Origin: CAJWOS01 sp964502005
GTDB lineage: Bacteria; Myxococcota_A; UBA796; UBA2385
Direction: 5' to 3'
DNA: 64,000 nucleotides
Assembly (NCBI GenBank): GCA_964502005.1
Contig: CAZCUX010000001.1
Coordinates: 372,001 to 436,000 of the forward strand
The stretch's first letter is position 1. Every line of letters starts with the position of its first letter. The notes beneath the pieces were generated by a model that saw nothing but the letters and a program-made list of their open reading frames with translations, had not been told where the DNA came from and did no database searches. The position numbers were made by a program, and so were the translations under genes. Shown here piece after piece: positions 8,802 through 17,845 of this stretch.

Positions 8802-8931
8802 CGGGGGGGATGGCGGAGGCCGGGGAATGGCTGGCGGCGATGGCGAGCAGGCCGACGAAAAGGACCAGCCAGAGCGCGCAGCCCCCGCGCTTGCCGCGTT
8901 GGAACTTTTTGAACCAGTCCGCGTCATTCAT
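8752..8931 (-). CDS. Small single-pass membrane protein coupled to the M50-like gene
   Basis: 59 residues. The ATG at 8931 overlaps the TGA of the upstream M50-like gene as ATGA, the same coupling used repeatedly in this window. The product begins with a charged segment (MNDADWFKKFQRGKRGG), has one hydrophobic helix (CALWLVLFVGLLAIAAS) and a short tail. Its 3' end overlaps the convergent surface-repeat gene by about 50 bases, which lowers confidence. No family recognised. Confidence 0.5.
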   Translation of the reverse strand: MNDADWFKKFQRGKRGGCALWLVLFVGLLAIAASHSPASAIPPVKTVVRQTAHLEMTAP

Positions 8932-9596
8932 GAGGATGACTCCGTGGGCGGTGGAACCTTTCGACGCGCTTTGGATTCGGCGCGCAGCTCCGAGAACAGG
9001 TTGTCGACGGCTTGCTTCACCTCCGGCGGCACTTCCTCTGGTGGGAGGTCAATCGGCGGAGGTGGTGGCGCGGGCGGCTGCGCGACAGGTCGCGGAGGCG
9101 CGGCGCGGGGAGCCTCGGTAATAAGTCCCCAGCCGCGTCGAACATGCATCCAGCCTTTGTTGCCGTCAAATGTTCCTGCGGGCAGAAGGTTGGCGGCCAG
9201 CAGGAGCAGATTGGCGGTGGTCAACGTGGTTACGAAGCCATCGGTCGCAGGCAATGACAGCGTGAACAGCGCCAGGAGCATGTGGGCCGTGACCCCACCG
9301 AAGGCCACGGCTGCGTGACTCCACCGCGAACCTCGCCCCTTCCAATCGACGGCAACGCCCATGACGTCGATGTGAATGGAGGACACAGAAAAACCACCCA
9401 GGAGCGCGGCGGTGAGGTGGCCGAGACCGTGCACCAGCCACACGAGACCCAACGCGGCGAGCCCTCCTCCGATCCCTGCGCGCGTGCTTCCTCCGGCGAG
9501 AGCCCAGGACAAGGCTATCCAGACGACCAACAGCATCGGTTGAATGCGAAAGGTCGCTCCGCGTAGGGTGGCGATGGGCCAAAGCGCGAACAACAT
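8928..9596 (-). CDS. Degenerate M50 (site-2 protease-like) membrane protein
   Basis: 222 residues. Start ATG at MLFALWPIA, preceded by GGAGCCT. Several hydrophobic segments fill residues 1-160. The family zinc motif appears as HGLGH (VWLVHGLGHLTAALLGG) where active S2P/M50 proteases have HExxH, so the catalytic Glu is replaced by Gly. The second motif is kept as NLLPAGTFDG (family form NxxPxxxxDG). The fold and metal ligands are thus preserved but classical catalysis looks impossible. The C-terminal 60 residues are Pro-rich then helical and probably cytosolic. It is followed by a coupled 59-residue membrane ORF. Confidence 0.7.
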   Translation of the reverse strand: MLFALWPIATLRGATFRIQPMLLVVWIALSWALAGGSTRAGIGGGLAALGLVWLVHGLGHLTAALLGGFSVSSIHIDVMGVAVDWKGRGSRWSHAAVAFGGVTAHMLLALFTLSLPATDGFVTTLTTANLLLLAANLLPAGTFDGNKGWMHVRRGWGLITEAPRAAPPRPVAQPPAPPPPPIDLPPEEVPPEVKQAVDNLFSELRAESKARRKVPPPTESSS

Positions 9597-9938
9597 AGGC
9601 TCCGGTATGCGGCGAATGGAGGGTTTTTGGGGGTTGTATCCGACATACAAACGAATGGGACAGGATTTTCCTCGGTTGGTCGGGGAAGCACCGCTTGCGC
9701 GCGGAGAGAGGCAGCCTGCCTCGAAAGCGTAGGCGCGCAAGTGCGGGTTCTCGTTCGACGGGGAGCAAACCACACAACAGACGATGATATCGCTGCGGGT
9801 GCGGGCTTGGTCACCCCCTCGTGACCCGGTTGTCGATTTCCACGGCCTTCTTGCGTGACCGCAGCGGCTGCGATGTTGGCGGCCGTCTTCGTCGCGCAGG
9901 CGTCGGTGGTTGACCGGCGGGGCGAAGGCGGCCTGGCG
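9597..9938. other. Intergenic region between uvrA and the M50-like gene
   Basis: About 340 bases on the downstream side of uvrA. No convincing coding potential, tRNA or clear terminator was seen. The leader of the M50-like gene is presumably here, unless that gene is transcribed by read-through from uvrA. Confidence 0.4.
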
Positions 9939-12900
9939 CTATCCTTTTGTTGCGCGGGGGCGACGCGACGATTTCGGTGTGGTTGGTGGTGGCGCACCAT
10001 TTGCGGCGTGGCGTTCCCGAAGAACGGCACCCGTGACGGAGCGCATGTGCTGGCGAAGGTCTTCGGGCGTGCCCGTCGCGATGACCTGTCCTCCAAAAAC
10101 ACCGCCCTCTGGCCCCATATCAATGACGTAGTCAGAGTTTTCAATGATGTCGAGGTGGTGCTCTACGGTGACGACGGTGTGCCCTTGGTCCACCAACCGA
10201 TGCAGCACGTGCAATAGCTTTTGTACATCTGCCAAATGAAGTCCGGTTGTGGGTTCGTCGAGAACGAAAACGGTGGCACCTTTTCGTGCGACAAGCTCTG
10301 AAGCCAGCTTGAGACGCTGCGCTTCGCCGCCAGACAAAGTTGTTGCGGATTGCCCGAGTCGTAGGTATCCTAAACCGACGTCCACCATCGCTTGCAGGCG
10401 GCGCGAAATCTTTTTCTGCGTTTCGAACACGGCGACTGCGTCTTCGGCGGTAAGGTCGAGCACATCTGCGACGGACAGGCCTTTCCAGCGCGCTTCGAGG
10501 GTCTCTCGTGTGAAGCGACGCCCACCACAGGCTTCGCAGGTCACCCAGATGTCGGACAAGAAGTGCATCTCGACCAACACTGCTCCGCGCCCCTCGCATG
10601 CGCTGCATCGTCCATCTGGCGTGTTCCACGTAAATCGGCCGGGAATCCAACCGTTCTCGCGGGCGAGGCGTGTGTTTGCAAAGAGGTCGCGGATGGGGTT
10701 CCACACGTCGCAGAAGGTGGCGGGTGTTGAGCGGGGAGACCGGCCGATGGGCTGCTGGTCGACCACGACAAGGCGCAGGGGTTGTGGCTCTCCACGGGGC
10801 ACCCGTGCCTGGGCTTTGGCATCCAAAATGGGCACCAAATGGCCCATCACGAGGGAGGACTTGCCGGAGCCCGAGACGCCCGTGACGGCGGTGAGGACGC
10901 CGAGGGGAATCCGCGCTTCCACACGCTTGAGGTTGTGAAGCGAGCAGGCGGGAAGGTCGAGCCAGTCGGTCGGAGTGCGTCGTTGGCTCGGGGTAAGGAT
11001 GGACGCGCGCCCGGAAAGGTACAGGCCGGTGAGGCTTGACCCACGCGCGACTTCCGCGGGTGAACCCATTGCGACCACTTCGCCGCCATGCTCGCCGGCT
11101 GCGGGTCCCATGTCGACCAATACGTCGGCTGCGTTCATGACTTCGGTGTCGTGTTCGACGACGATGAGGGTGTTGCCGAGGTCGCGCAGGCCCTTGAGCG
11201 TCGTGAGGAGGCGCTGGGTGTCGCGTGGGTGCAGGCCCACGGTCGGCTCGTCGAGAACATAGATGGTGCCGGTGAGACGGGCGCCGAGTTGGGTGGCGAG
11301 GCGAATGCGTTGGGCTTCGCCACCGGACAAGGTTCTCGTTTCGCGGTCGAGCGTGAGGCTACCCAGTCCAACGTCCTCCAAAAAGCTGAGTCGATGGATG
11401 ATTTCGGCGACGGGCTGGGCAGCAACGGCGCTGTCGGCGGGGGACAGGGTGAGGTTGCGCCATTCGCGGAGGGCGTCGCTTACGGACAATCGGGTGATAG
11501 ACGCGATGTTGCGTCCGGCAGGCCGACCAGGACCGGCGGGGGGCGTATCGCCCAGCGTGACGGCCAAGACCCAAGGATGGAGTCGGCCCCCTCGGCAGCT
11601 GGGACAGGTGGACTCGCGCCGAAAACGGTCGGCACGCTTTCCCCATCCCTCGACCATCGCGAGAATGCCTTCCCAACGGGTGCGTTCGGACACTTTGGTG
11701 GTACGCCCTGCCCAAGAACGCGTGTAGTCAACGGAAATCTCGTCTTGCGTTCCGAACAGGAGGTCTTGGCGGAGATTGTCGGACCATTGGGAAATGGGGG
11801 TGTTGGCGGGCAGTCCGGCTTGTTGGAACAAGGTGTCGACCACGGCGCGGCTGCGGGCGGTGCGGAAGAGGTAGGCGCTTACTTGGGCATCGAGACCGTC
11901 GGCCAAGGGGAGGTCCTGGTTTCCGACGACAAGCTCGGCGTCGATGGTGTTGCGGCGCCCGAGACCTGTGCAGTCAGGACATGCGCCCCAATGGCTATTG
12001 AACGAGAAGTGACGCGGAGTGACTTCGGATGGCAGCACGGGGCCATGCTTCGGGCAATGGGGTTGTCGCGAAAGCAGGATGGTCTCGCCGCCCGAGCGTG
12101 GGACGAACTGCGCTTCGTCGGCACCCCAGCCATAGGCGGAGGCGATGGACTCCGTGAGGCGAGGAAGGTCGGTTGTGGCGGGCTGGAAGCGGTCGATGAC
12201 GAGCTTTCGGCGGCCGACGGGATGGTCGTGTCCCAGTGCGGGGTCGGCGATGAGATCCGTGATGTCGAGCGGGCCGTCGTCCCACAGCCGGATGAAGCCC
12301 TCCGCGAGAAGGTCGCCCAGTCGGGTATCCTGGGGAACCGTGCAGACGAGCCAGCCTGGACCGGGGTTTGCGGCTTGAAGGTCGCGGGCGGCGCGCGAAG
12401 GGGACCGCGCGGTAAGGGGGGTTGCGCACTGGGGACAATGGGGTCGACCAATGCGTGCGAACAAAAGACGCAGTTGGTCGTAGATTTCGGTGGTGGTGGC
12501 GACGGTACTGCGGGGATTGCTGCCACGGTTGCGTTGGTCAACGGCAATCGCGGGGGCGAGTCCGGAGACCTTTTCTACGGGTGGACGTTCCATGCGTCCT
12601 AAAAATCGACGCGCATAGGTGCTGAGTGACTCAACGTAACGGCGCTGGCCTTCTGCGAAGATGGTGTCGAAGGCGAGGGAGGTCTTTCCACTCCCGCTCG
12701 GGCCTGTGATGACGACAAACTTTCCTTGGGGAAGGTCGATGTCGATAGAGCGCAGATTGTGCGTTTGTACGCCACGCAACGACAAGGTCTTGTCGTGCGA
12801 GGGTCCCGTGTAGCGGGGGACATCGTCGGCTGCGGCGAGCGGTTGAATGCCACTGTCAAAGGCCGCTTCACGGGCCAATACTTCTCTCAGCAGGCGTCCA

Positions 12901-15719
12901 GTGGGGGTATCGAGCGTGGAGATATGTTCGGGAACACCGATGCCTACGATTTGTCCACCGGCTTCTCCGCCTTCTGGACCGAGGTCGATGATGTGGTCGG
13001 CGCATTTGATGACGTCGACGTCGTGTTCGATGACCAGCACGGTGTTTCCGGCGTCAACGAGGCGTTGCAGCGCGTGGAGGAGCCGGTCGACATCGGCCAT
13101 ATGGAGGCCCGTTGTCGGTTCGTCGAGAATGTAGAGGGTTCGCCCGGTGGAGGGCCGGGAGAGCTCGGATGCTAGCTTGATGCGCTGGGCCTCACCGCCC
13201 GAGAGGGTGGTGCTCGGCTGGCCGAGGGTGACGTAGCCAAGGCCCACATCGACAAGTGTTTCCAAAATTCGCACCAACTTGCGGTGGTTGGCAAAGAAGG
13301 TGCGCGCGCTGGCGATGCTCATGTCGAGCACATCCGAGATGGTGCGGCCTCGGTACCGGATGTCGAGCGTTTCTCGATTGAAGCGGGCGCCTCCGCATGC
13401 TTCGCACGGGATTTCAACATCACTCAAGAACTGCATCTCCACCGTAATGACGCCTGCGCCTTTGCATTCTTCACAACGGCCGCCTGCGACATTGAAGGAG
13501 AAGCGTCCTTTGGCATACCCGCGGGCGCGGCTTTCCGGCAGCTCGGCAAAGAGGTCGCGGATGGCGTCGAGCAGGTTGGTGTAGGTGGCGGGGTTGGAGC
13601 GTGGTGTGCGCCCGATGGGTGCTTGGTCGATGCTGACCACTTTGTCGATGTTGGACAAGCCTTCGATGCGCAAGAAAGCGCCAGGTCGGTCGGTGGCGCC
13701 TGCGAGGTGTTCAGCGAGGACACGTTGTAAGGTGTGTTGGATGAGGGTGGACTTTCCCGAACCACTGACACCCGTGACGACGGTGAGTGTGCCCAGTGGA
13801 ATGTGGAGGTCGACATTCTTTAGATTGTGTTCGCTTGCACCAAACAAGGAAATGGTGGGTTGGGTGCCGACCGGACGGCGGTTGGGCATCCGTATTCGCT
13901 CGGCGCCGCGAAGATACCGTGCAGTGCGGGCTTCGCTCCGCAAGAAGGTGCTGGGAGGGCCTTCGGCGATGAGTTGTCCGCCTTCGCTGCCCGCGCCCGG
14001 ACCGACCTCCACCAGCCAGTCAGCGTTTTCCATCGTCATGGGGTCATGTTCGACGACCAGGACTGTATTGCCGTCATCTCGAAGGCGCTTGAGTGCAGTC
14101 AGCAGACGCGCTTGGTCTCGGCCGTGCAGCCCAATGCTGGGTTCGTCGAGGATGTAGGTAATGCCTTGGAGCCCCGACCCAACTTGGGCCGCCAGCCGGA
14201 TTCGTTGGGCCTCGCCGCCAGAGAGCGTCGCGGAGGACCGGTCGATGCTGAGGTAGCCCAGGCCGACTTGTTCGAGAAAGCCGAGCCGCGCGACCAACTC
14301 CCGCACCAAAGGAGCGCCGATGAGGGCTTCGTCTCCTTCGAGGTGGAGCGCCGCGAAGAATGCCCGTGCATCGGATATCTTCATCTGGGTGAGTTGATGA
14401 ATGTTGGCGTCGCGAAACCGCACCGAGAGGGCGAGCGGATGGAGACGTGCGCCGTTGCAGACTTGGCAATCTACACGTCGACGGAACTTTCGCAACTTCG
14501 GAAAGCTTGTATAGTGCCAGACCGTGCGAATGGCGTCGAGCCAACCTTCCCAAGGGCGCACGGTGACCTGCCGATGCCCATCTCGTTCGAACGACGATTC
14601 GTAGAGGAGGCCGGGCGACCCTTCGAGCAGCGCGTGTTGTTGGTCGGCGGACAGCGTCGCAAAGGGAACCTGTGCGTCAAAGCCCATGCGTGCTGCGAGC
14701 TGTGTGATGAGGTCGCGCGTGATGGCGGTGAAGGGAATCTTTTCCCCATCTCGAAGCGGGCCGAAGCAGGAATAGACCGGCTGCGTGGGGTCGAGCAGCA
14801 GCGCGAGGTCGAAGTCTTCGTGGTAGCCAATGCCGTTGCAAGCGGTACACATCCCTTGCGGCGCGTTGAAGCTAAACAAGCGGGGCTCGAGCTCGGGCGC
14901 GCTGATGCCATGTTCGGGACAGGTGCGGTCGAGCGATGCAACGGTGTGAAACGCGTCGCCGGTTCGGGGTTGCACCCACAAGCTGACGATGGACCCGGCT
15001 TTCTCCGCTGCGCGTTCGATGGCTTCTACCCACCGGGCCCGATGTTCGGGCCGCGCGACGAGGCGGTCGACGACAAGCTCGATGGTGTGCTTCTCGTATC
15101 GTTCGAGGACGATGTCTTCGTCCAAACGGCGAAAGGCGCCGTCGATTCGCGCGCGCACCCAGCCATCTGCCAAGGCTTCGGCGAGCTCCTTTCGGTACTC
15201 CCCCTTTCGCTCCTGCACAATTGGCGCCAGCACGATGATATTGGACTCTGCGAGGTCACGAAGGAGGCGTTCGACAAGCTGGCCCGGTGTAGAGCGAGAC
15301 AGCGCTCGCTGGCATTGAGGGCAGTGCGGGGTTCCCAATCGGGCGAGCAAGAGGCGGAGGTGGTCGAGGATTTCGGTGACGGTGCCGACCGTAGAGCGAG
15401 GATTGCGGTTGACCGTTTTTTGGTCGATGCACAATGTAGGGGACAGGCCCTCTACGCCGTCTACCTTGGGCTTTTCCATGGTGCCCAAGAACTGTCGGGC
15501 ATAGGCCGACAGGGACTCCATGAATCGCCGTTGTCCTTCTTGGTAGATGGTGTCGAACGCGAGGGACGACTTTCCTGACCCGGATAGGCCGGTGATGACC
15601 GTGAGGCTGTTGCGTGGCAGATCGACAGACACATCCTTGAGGTTGTGCTCGCGCGCGCCCGACACGCGGATATGGTCTTGCGGGGTGATTGCGGGACGCG
15701 CGACGAAGGTGTCTGACAT
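9939..15719 (-). CDS. uvrA: Tandem double-length UvrA excinuclease subunit
   Basis: 1926 residues, about twice a normal UvrA (about 940). Two complete UvrA units are fused head to tail: residues 1 to about 940 and about 960 to the end. Each has two ABC ATPase halves; the four Walker A loops read GLSGSGKSS, GVSGSGKST, GPSGSGKTS and GVSGSGKSS, and four LSGGEAQRI/L signatures are present. Zinc-finger Cys pairs are kept in both units (CPQCQ/CTACNG and CEECKG/CEACGG in the first; CPQC/CPDC and CSACEG/CEACGG in the second). UvrA recognises DNA damage and loads UvrB in nucleotide excision repair; here one chain could supply what is normally a dimer. Start ATG (MSDTFVARP) follows GGAG. uvrB/uvrC are not in the window. 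Confidence 0.93.
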   Translation of the reverse strand: MSDTFVARPAITPQDHIRVSGAREHNLKDVSVDLPRNSLTVITGLSGSGKSSLAFDTIYQEGQRRFMESLSAYARQFLGTMEKPKVDGVEGLSPTLCIDQKTVNRNPRSTVGTVTEILDHLRLLLARLGTPHCPQCQRALSRSTPGQLVERLLRDLAESNIIVLAPIVQERKGEYRKELAEALADGWVRARIDGAFRRLDEDIVLERYEKHTIELVVDRLVARPEHRARWVEAIERAAEKAGSIVSLWVQPRTGDAFHTVASLDRTCPEHGISAPELEPRLFSFNAPQGMCTACNGIGYHEDFDLALLLDPTQPVYSCFGPLRDGEKIPFTAITRDLITQLAARMGFDAQVPFATLSADQQHALLEGSPGLLYESSFERDGHRQVTVRPWEGWLDAIRTVWHYTSFPKLRKFRRRVDCQVCNGARLHPLALSVRFRDANIHQLTQMKISDARAFFAALHLEGDEALIGAPLVRELVARLGFLEQVGLGYLSIDRSSATLSGGEAQRIRLAAQVGSGLQGITYILDEPSIGLHGRDQARLLTALKRLRDDGNTVLVVEHDPMTMENADWLVEVGPGAGSEGGQLIAEGPPSTFLRSEARTARYLRGAERIRMPNRRPVGTQPTISLFGASEHNLKNVDLHIPLGTLTVVTGVSGSGKSTLIQHTLQRVLAEHLAGATDRPGAFLRIEGLSNIDKVVSIDQAPIGRTPRSNPATYTNLLDAIRDLFAELPESRARGYAKGRFSFNVAGGRCEECKGAGVITVEMQFLSDVEIPCEACGGARFNRETLDIRYRGRTISDVLDMSIASARTFFANHRKLVRILETLVDVGLGYVTLGQPSTTLSGGEAQRIKLASELSRPSTGRTLYILDEPTTGLHMADVDRLLHALQRLVDAGNTVLVIEHDVDVIKCADHIIDLGPEGGEAGGQIVGIGVPEHISTLDTPTGRLLREVLAREAAFDSGIQPLAAADDVPRYTGPSHDKTLSLRGVQTHNLRSIDIDLPQGKFVVITGPSGSGKTSLAFDTIFAEGQRRYVESLSTYARRFLGRMERPPVEKVSGLAPAIAVDQRNRGSNPRSTVATTTEIYDQLRLLFARIGRPHCPQCATPLTARSPSRAARDLQAANPGPGWLVCTVPQDTRLGDLLAEGFIRLWDDGPLDITDLIADPALGHDHPVGRRKLVIDRFQPATTDLPRLTESIASAYGWGADEAQFVPRSGGETILLSRQPHCPKHGPVLPSEVTPRHFSFNSHWGACPDCTGLGRRNTIDAELVVGNQDLPLADGLDAQVSAYLFRTARSRAVVDTLFQQAGLPANTPISQWSDNLRQDLLFGTQDEISVDYTRSWAGRTTKVSERTRWEGILAMVEGWGKRADRFRRESTCPSCRGGRLHPWVLAVTLGDTPPAGPGRPAGRNIASITRLSVSDALREWRNLTLSPADSAVAAQPVAEIIHRLSFLEDVGLGSLTLDRETRTLSGGEAQRIRLATQLGARLTGTIYVLDEPTVGLHPRDTQRLLTTLKGLRDLGNTLIVVEHDTEVMNAADVLVDMGPAAGEHGGEVVAMGSPAEVARGSSLTGLYLSGRASILTPSQRRTPTDWLDLPACSLHNLKRVEARIPLGVLTAVTGVSGSGKSSLVMGHLVPILDAKAQARVPRGEPQPLRLVVVDQQPIGRSPRSTPATFCDVWNPIRDLFANTRLARENGWIPGRFTWNTPDGRCSACEGRGAVLVEMHFLSDIWVTCEACGGRRFTRETLEARWKGLSVADVLDLTAEDAVAVFETQKKISRRLQAMVDVGLGYLRLGQSATTLSGGEAQRLKLASELVARKGATVFVLDEPTTGLHLADVQKLLHVLHRLVDQGHTVVTVEHHLDIIENSDYVIDMGPEGGVFGGQVIATGTPEDLRQHMRSVTGAVLRERHAANGAPPPTTPKSSRRPRATKG

Positions 15720-15852
15720 GGGGGGCTCCAATCCGTTCGCGCCCCCGTAACCCATTGTCCGCGGTGTGGTGAACAGGTTTCCAGTTATTTTTCTTGCAGT
15801 CGTGGCTTGCGGTTCGCCGCTTCAGTTGGGTCGTTGTAAATTTGGCCCGTTT

Positions 15853-17565
15853 TTACCAGGCAGGCGTCCACAAAATGCCGGAATAGCTGCCACTTACGTT
15901 GCCTCCATTGGTCTTTTGCAGTTCGTCAAAAATAATGTTACCTTCCATCCAGGCGATGTCCTTCCACATGCCACTCCCTGCCTCCGCTTCGTGGTAGAGG
16001 ATTGCATAATGAACGGTCATGTCGGTGTAGATGCTTGCCTCGACGGCGTCCTCCTCGGGCATGGCAAAGTAGGGCATCACTTGGCCCGCCTCATAAGGTT
16101 GGATGCAAGCCAAGACCGCTGTGCCGTCCGATGCTCCAGCGTATCCGATTGCCGCAACGGGTAGCACCAAGTCGGGCGTGGTGATGGTTCCTTCGCACTG
16201 CCCTGCCCTGCCGCGGCCATTGATGGTACCCCATTCCGTCGAGAAGGTGAGGTCGATGGTTCCGGCCTGTTGCAAACACAAGGCCTCCCGCAAAGGGGTG
16301 GTCCAGAAGGGCCATGGGTCGGTACGGGCCGCCGACATACGCCGGGTTGTGTCGCCAACGAGAGCCAGCAATGTATTTCGCTCGCGGGTATTGCGATTCC
16401 ATGGGGAGATGAGGTCGGCCCATGCTTCTACATCGGCTGCAAACTCTTCCTCATTCCAGACTTCAGCAAGTTGTCGCTCGACTTCATCCAGAAACAGTGC
16501 TTGGCCCTCGGGGGTCTCCGCCAATGCCCGAGTGAGTGCGCTGTTGGCGGCAATCCAATCGAGTCCGCCCCCGGGGTTGGGTGTTGAAAATACGGCATCG
16601 GTGCCCCATGGTGTGAAGCGGGCCTTTCCATCGGTTGGGTCGATTGCAATATAGTAGTTGTTCGTGTTCCAGCCATAGCCGTCCCAGTGACCCAATAGAG
16701 ACTCGCCCACCCAAAATCGCGCAAACGCGGGAAGGTCGACCAACGTTTCGAGCGCAGCGATGTCGTTGTCGGCGATAGCGTCGACAATAGGGGCAAGGAG
16801 CGCGAGGTCTGCAGTGTCGGAGTCGAGGTCGTAGGTGTTGGTCCAGCCATCGCGGAGGTCACTGAGGGTGCCTTCGAAAATGGCGACGTCATCGTGGCCG
16901 GTGCGGTCCTCGTAAAACAAGGGGTCTGCTTGCTCGACGGTGGCGTAAATCCCCATATCAACGCCATTTACGGTCACATGGGCGAATCCGCAGCGAGGGG
17001 AGGGCACGCCAGCGGCCGAGAAGTACGTATACGCGAGGCACGTGCGCAGCATCGTGGCGTCTTGGGGCGTGTTGTTGAGGAGGAGGTGCTCTAGGCCTTC
17101 AAGTCGTCCCCCTTCCGTCCAGTGGTCAAAGTCGAGCTTCAATCCGGGCTTGGTGGTGGAGAGCGAGCCAATGAATCCTTTTTTTCGAATTCCTACGTCG
17201 TTCAATTCGGTTCCGTCGATGTATACGTCGGCTGCGAACCATGTATAGGGGCTCTCCGCCGGGCCTTCCATACAATCATTCCCCAAAATGTCGAACATCG
17301 ACCGGGTTTGGTTGCGGAGGGTGTCCCAGTCATTGGGATCGATTTCGATTTCGACCTCAATCACTGCATCTTTGCGAAAGAGCCGGTCGGCGTTCGGGGC
17401 CTCCCCGGTCACGTCGTCCACCGCGGTATCCGTCTGCCCATCGTAGGTCGTTTCGTCCGACGGTCTGGCCTCCATTTTGGATACGCCGGAGTGGCAGGCG
17501 CCAAGGGACAGTGCTGCGGCGAGCGTGGCAATCGATTGGGGCGCGCGTGTGGCTCTGGCCTGCAT
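15853..17565 (-). CDS. CotH kinase family lipoprotein (copy 1)
   Basis: 570 residues. The ATG follows AGGAAGCACC and opens into a lipoprotein signal (AALSLGAC). The CotH fold spans about residue 65 onward: a lead strand VIEVEIEIDPNDWDTLRNQ, GIRKKGFIGS and KPGLKLDFD (glycine-rich region and Lys strand), LLLNNTPQDATMLRTCLAY (the family's alpha-C-like segment), VNGVDMGIYATVEQ, and the metal/catalytic region ending FTPWGTDAVF. CotH proteins are secreted atypical protein kinases, shown for the Bacillus spore coat. This copy has WGTD rather than the usual WDxD, as does part of copy 2. Substrate unknown. Divergent from the beta-helix operon. Confidence 0.85.
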   Translation of the reverse strand: MQARATRAPQSIATLAAALSLGACHSGVSKMEARPSDETTYDGQTDTAVDDVTGEAPNADRLFRKDAVIEVEIEIDPNDWDTLRNQTRSMFDILGNDCMEGPAESPYTWFAADVYIDGTELNDVGIRKKGFIGSLSTTKPGLKLDFDHWTEGGRLEGLEHLLLNNTPQDATMLRTCLAYTYFSAAGVPSPRCGFAHVTVNGVDMGIYATVEQADPLFYEDRTGHDDVAIFEGTLSDLRDGWTNTYDLDSDTADLALLAPIVDAIADNDIAALETLVDLPAFARFWVGESLLGHWDGYGWNTNNYYIAIDPTDGKARFTPWGTDAVFSTPNPGGGLDWIAANSALTRALAETPEGQALFLDEVERQLAEVWNEEEFAADVEAWADLISPWNRNTRERNTLLALVGDTTRRMSAARTDPWPFWTTPLREALCLQQAGTIDLTFSTEWGTINGRGRAGQCEGTITTPDLVLPVAAIGYAGASDGTAVLACIQPYEAGQVMPYFAMPEEDAVEASIYTDMTVHYAILYHEAEAGSGMWKDIAWMEGNIIFDELQKTNGGNVSGSYSGILWTPAW

Positions 17566-17845
17566 GGTGCTTCCTGTCCGATGAAAACAAACGCCATCCC
17601 GGCGATCATTTCTGTAAGGTAGTCTGGAGAAAACGTTCCGGGACATGTCGGCGCAACTTTGGATGGATAATTCTCTGGAGCGTCGCACGGTAGTCTCCTG
17701 TCACGAGGCCGCCACGGCGTTGACGTAATCCCGTCAAATTTGAGTACAGGAGCGATTGGTTCGAGCAGTGGTCCGCGCCATCGTGTACTGTAGAGGGATG
17801 CTTCGGTTGTCACGGTTTGAAACGATTTGGTCGCTGGAGGTTCCC

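Noticed and set aside
13827..15578. 583-residue open frame on the + strand within uvrA
   Set aside because: Complementary to a strongly supported UvrA reading frame; no recognisable motif.
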